From Sabethes cyaneus (Eukaryota > Arthropoda > Insecta > Diptera > Culicidae): a stretch of 64,000 nucleotides of DNA. Positions 61,706 through 64,000 of this stretch are shown in pieces (position 1 is the stretch's first letter; every line of letters starts with the position of its first letter). The stretch covers positions 15,170,768-15,234,767 of the forward strand of contig NC_071355.1 in the NCBI RefSeq assembly GCF_943734655.1, in the 5' to 3' direction. The position numbers and the translations under genes were made by a program. Under the pieces are notes generated by a model. It was not told where the DNA came from. It did not search any database and saw nothing but the letters and a program-made list of their open reading frames with translations.

Positions 61706-62573
61706 TATTCAGAGCTACATGTTAATTAACGAATAAAATTCATGCTACCGGTTGAAAAAGTTAATACAGAAAAAATGTACCCAACTGAATGTTGTCCTTT
61801 AATATAGAAGAAATTTATGAGTATTTAGAGAACATAACCGAATTAACTTCTCCTTCTACCTTTCAACAAAGCAGAAAATAGATGTTTCATCGTAAACCCA
61901 GCGCAGTAGCAAAGATATCAATCACGCTGCGTATTTACGTCTTCCATACTTCCTGTTTACAGCGCAGTAGCAGCAGCAGCAATTCAATATATTTCCAACA
62001 ATCTATGAACTCCGTTCTTTATATATTCTAAATCAGGCTTGCCATTTCCTCACTCACTGTGCAAAAAGTGCAACCTTTTTTATTTAACACAATAAGCAAA
62101 ACTGCTGCCACAAATGAGAAATACATCCACACAAATAGACTCAGACCAAAATTGAACAGTATGAAAAAGTATAAAAAAACTTTAGTTTCTCATTGTGCGA
62201 AAAATACTGCAGTACATACGTGTATAAGTGAAATAAAAAGATCCGCGTCAGAAGCAACTGCACGGGAATGAAAATTGTATGAACATTTTGTTGCTCAGTT
62301 TGCTTCTCAATGAGTAGAACAATGTGCAGGTTGCTGAGCGTGGTCAGTAAAAAAGAGGAAAGTTAAGAAGGGACCCTTCTCTGGAAGACCGACAAATAAT
62401 AGATTTCCGTAATTTTTTTTTCAGATGCTAGAATTATAGTTAAGTGTTGGGGTATTTTGGTTATTGGTAAAGGTATATTTGAAGATATATTTTGTATTTT
62501 TTGGATATCAGAATAGTGATTATTATGCTGGTGGCAGGTGGGCGCGTGAATGCCCTCTAGAAAATAGATCCTT
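61706..62573. other. Mostly unrecognised DNA
   Basis: No gene was identified. The 50-bp repeat shared with 55023 lies at 62437-62490. Confidence 0.4.
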
Positions 62574-62886
62574 GCTGGCGGTACGTGCCACAAACCAACG
62601 GAGTGTCGTAGAACGGATTTCAAGGAAGATTTTGAAGCTTCAGGTCAATACCTAAATTGTTACGTAGCGGTTTTTGAAAATTCGAAAAATCACCAAAATG
62701 GCAGGAGTTTTTCCAAAAGAAAGGTATGTTTTCATCAAAAATCGCCAATTAAGAGCTCATAAAAAATTGAAAAATTGAGATATCAAAAAACGGCTACGTA
62801 ACAATTTAGATAATTCATTTTTACATGCTGAAAAAAAATTTCAGCCAAATCGGTCAACTAGATTCTGAGATAAACGTACCGCCAGC
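62574..62886. mobile_element. Putative 313-bp MITE with concentric inverted repeats
   Basis: Outer 13-base inverted ends GCTGGCGGTACGT (62574-62586 and its complement at 62874-62886) enclose a second pair: CTAAATTGTTACGTAG at 62652 and its complement ending at 62809. No target duplication was found. It could be one element nested in another. Confidence 0.5.
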
Positions 62887-62889
62887 TAA

Positions 62890-63270
62890 AGAAACATGGT
62901 TTCGGGGAAAACGCGTTCAAAGTTCCGTACAGCAATGGACTTCCCTTGCGGTGACTCCACAATATTTGCCGTAAGTTTTCAGATCAGATATCAAACAATC
63001 CTTCTGGCATGACATTTCTGAAGGTATAAGCGTCTCGAAAACGCGAAACAAAATAAAATTCGATTTTTCCCACTGTCCAGAGTGGGGTCCTCCCTTAAAC
63101 AACAGAACAAATCGCGACTGAGTAAAATGTGAATTTTTCTCTTCTCTTTTTTATTCTGACGAGGAATCATCCCTGTTCTAAATAATGGAACACAAGTAAA
63201 CTGCGTCAAATCTGGGCTCGTGGCTCCAACCGGAAGTGCAAAAAAACTGCAACATACTAAAATTTCTATA
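62890..63270. other. Unrecognised DNA
   Basis: Nothing identifiable. It precedes the GA microsatellite. Confidence 0.4.
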
Positions 63271-63427
<157 letters not shown>

Positions 63428-63482
63428 TGGGGGGGAAGAGAGAAACTTATATCTGACATGTGAAGGAACGAGGGAGGGGATC

Positions 63483-64000
63483 TAATCACATACAGGCGCG
63501 AGGTGGCCGACAGTTAGAAGCAGTTCTTCAATGAGCATCTCAACGGCGATATAACAGAAGGAGACACAACGGAAGTTAACCGTGGAATGCTTACAAGCGA
63601 TAACAGCGTGTCAGCTCCAGATCTCGAAGAGATTCGGCTACAAATCGGTGAGCTGAAGGATAATAGAGTCGCCAGAAAAGACCGACTCCCGGCCGAACTC
63701 TACAGAAATGGCCAAGAACTGCTAGCAACGGCACTTCATTGGATAATTTCAAGGATTTGGGAAGAAGAGAATCTACCGGAGGAGTGGATAGGAGTGTGCG
63801 TCCCAGACAAAAAGGGCGATCGGCTAGATTACTATAATTTTCGTAGCATTTCGCTGGTCAATAGCGCCTACAACGTGTTTTCCCAGATTTTATTGCGTCG
63901 GCTATTCCCAATAGCAAGAAAATTCGTAGGCCAGTATCAAGCGGGTTTTATGGGGCCCGTGCTGCTGCGGATCAAACTTTTACTCTCCGATAAATCCTCC
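63483..64000 (+). pseudogene. RTE-like RT N-terminal part, runs off the edge
   Basis: Reads EVADS, stop, KQFFNEHLNGD, then IGELKDNRVARKDRLPAELY, LPEEWIGVCVPDKKGDRLD, YYNFRSISLVNSAYNVFSQI and GQYQAGFMG. This is the linker and first RT motifs of the same element type as 2924-4235. It abuts, without overlap, the segment preserved there (GARATTDQMFTIRQILQ). A frameshift near 63955 and a stop in place of the Gln codon before ILQ show that it is dead. The frame continues beyond 64000. Confidence 0.85.

Overview
The window is repeat-dominated eukaryotic DNA, almost certainly from an insect and most likely a mosquito (Culicidae). That is inferred from the non-LTR reverse-transcriptase types, the short tRNA-headed SINE, the TIR elements (MITEs), arthropod-type core promoter words (TATA at -30 with a TCAGT initiator) and metazoan replication-dependent histone 3' ends. 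No operon, CRISPR array, rRNA or intact tRNA gene is visible. The only good host-gene candidate is one 5' exon at about 33.9-34.1 kb (- strand): TATA box, initiator, short leader, secretory signal peptide and a consensus splice donor. Its later exons were not found.

Layout. 0-8 kb: tandem and inverted repeats, an RTE-like retrotransposon 3' half (2.9-4.2 kb, -), a pyrimidine/purine-biased block (4.6-6.4 kb), a hAT-type foldback MITE (6.57-6.90 kb) and a SINE with its target duplication (7.72-7.93 kb). 8-14 kb: mostly unrecognised sequence with a SINE, a non-LTR fragment and a 63-bp perfect inverted pair. 14.06-15.0 kb: a dispersed repeat carrying the 3' end of a histone H3 gene, joined to a truncated minisatellite element. 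15.4-16.8 kb: a second purine-biased block. 20.7-27.7 kb: two adjacent copies of a minisatellite-plus-(GACA)n element; the second holds 2.6 kb of uninterrupted GACA. 27.8-30.3 kb: a decayed Jockey/CR1-type element whose RT is split by a 108-bp MITE. 31.2-31.9 kb: another RT fragment, then 0.8 kb of (GGGATT)n. 36.6-42.0 kb: the largest pyrimidine block, containing PIF/Harbinger-like MITEs, one nested in another of the same family. 48.6-52.1 kb: a 3.5-kb chain of related 6-8-bp microsatellites. 55.7-57.3 kb: a third copy of the Harbinger-like MITE, split by a 1.05-kb insertion with a 25-bp target duplication. 57.6-61.7 kb: a TA-flanked element containing a second H3-tail repeat, then H2A and H2B relics with histone stem-loops. 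63.5-64 kb: another RTE-like fragment running off the edge.

The most unusual content is histone-derived sequence inside dispersed repeats. Two copies of one family (14.06 and 57.72 kb) carry the same H3 C-terminal segment and the 16-nt histone 3' stem-loop at the same spacing (27 nt). A region at 59.2-61.0 kb, ending in a palindromic word related to that family, holds H2A and H2B relics, including an H2A::H2B fusion followed by an intact stem-loop. Whether a transposon captured histone genes or was inserted into a dying histone cluster cannot be settled from this window alone.

All reverse-transcriptase copies seen are broken. Very long reading frames over simple repeats (GACA, GGGATT, AGAAAAC and others) are artefacts of repeat periodicity.
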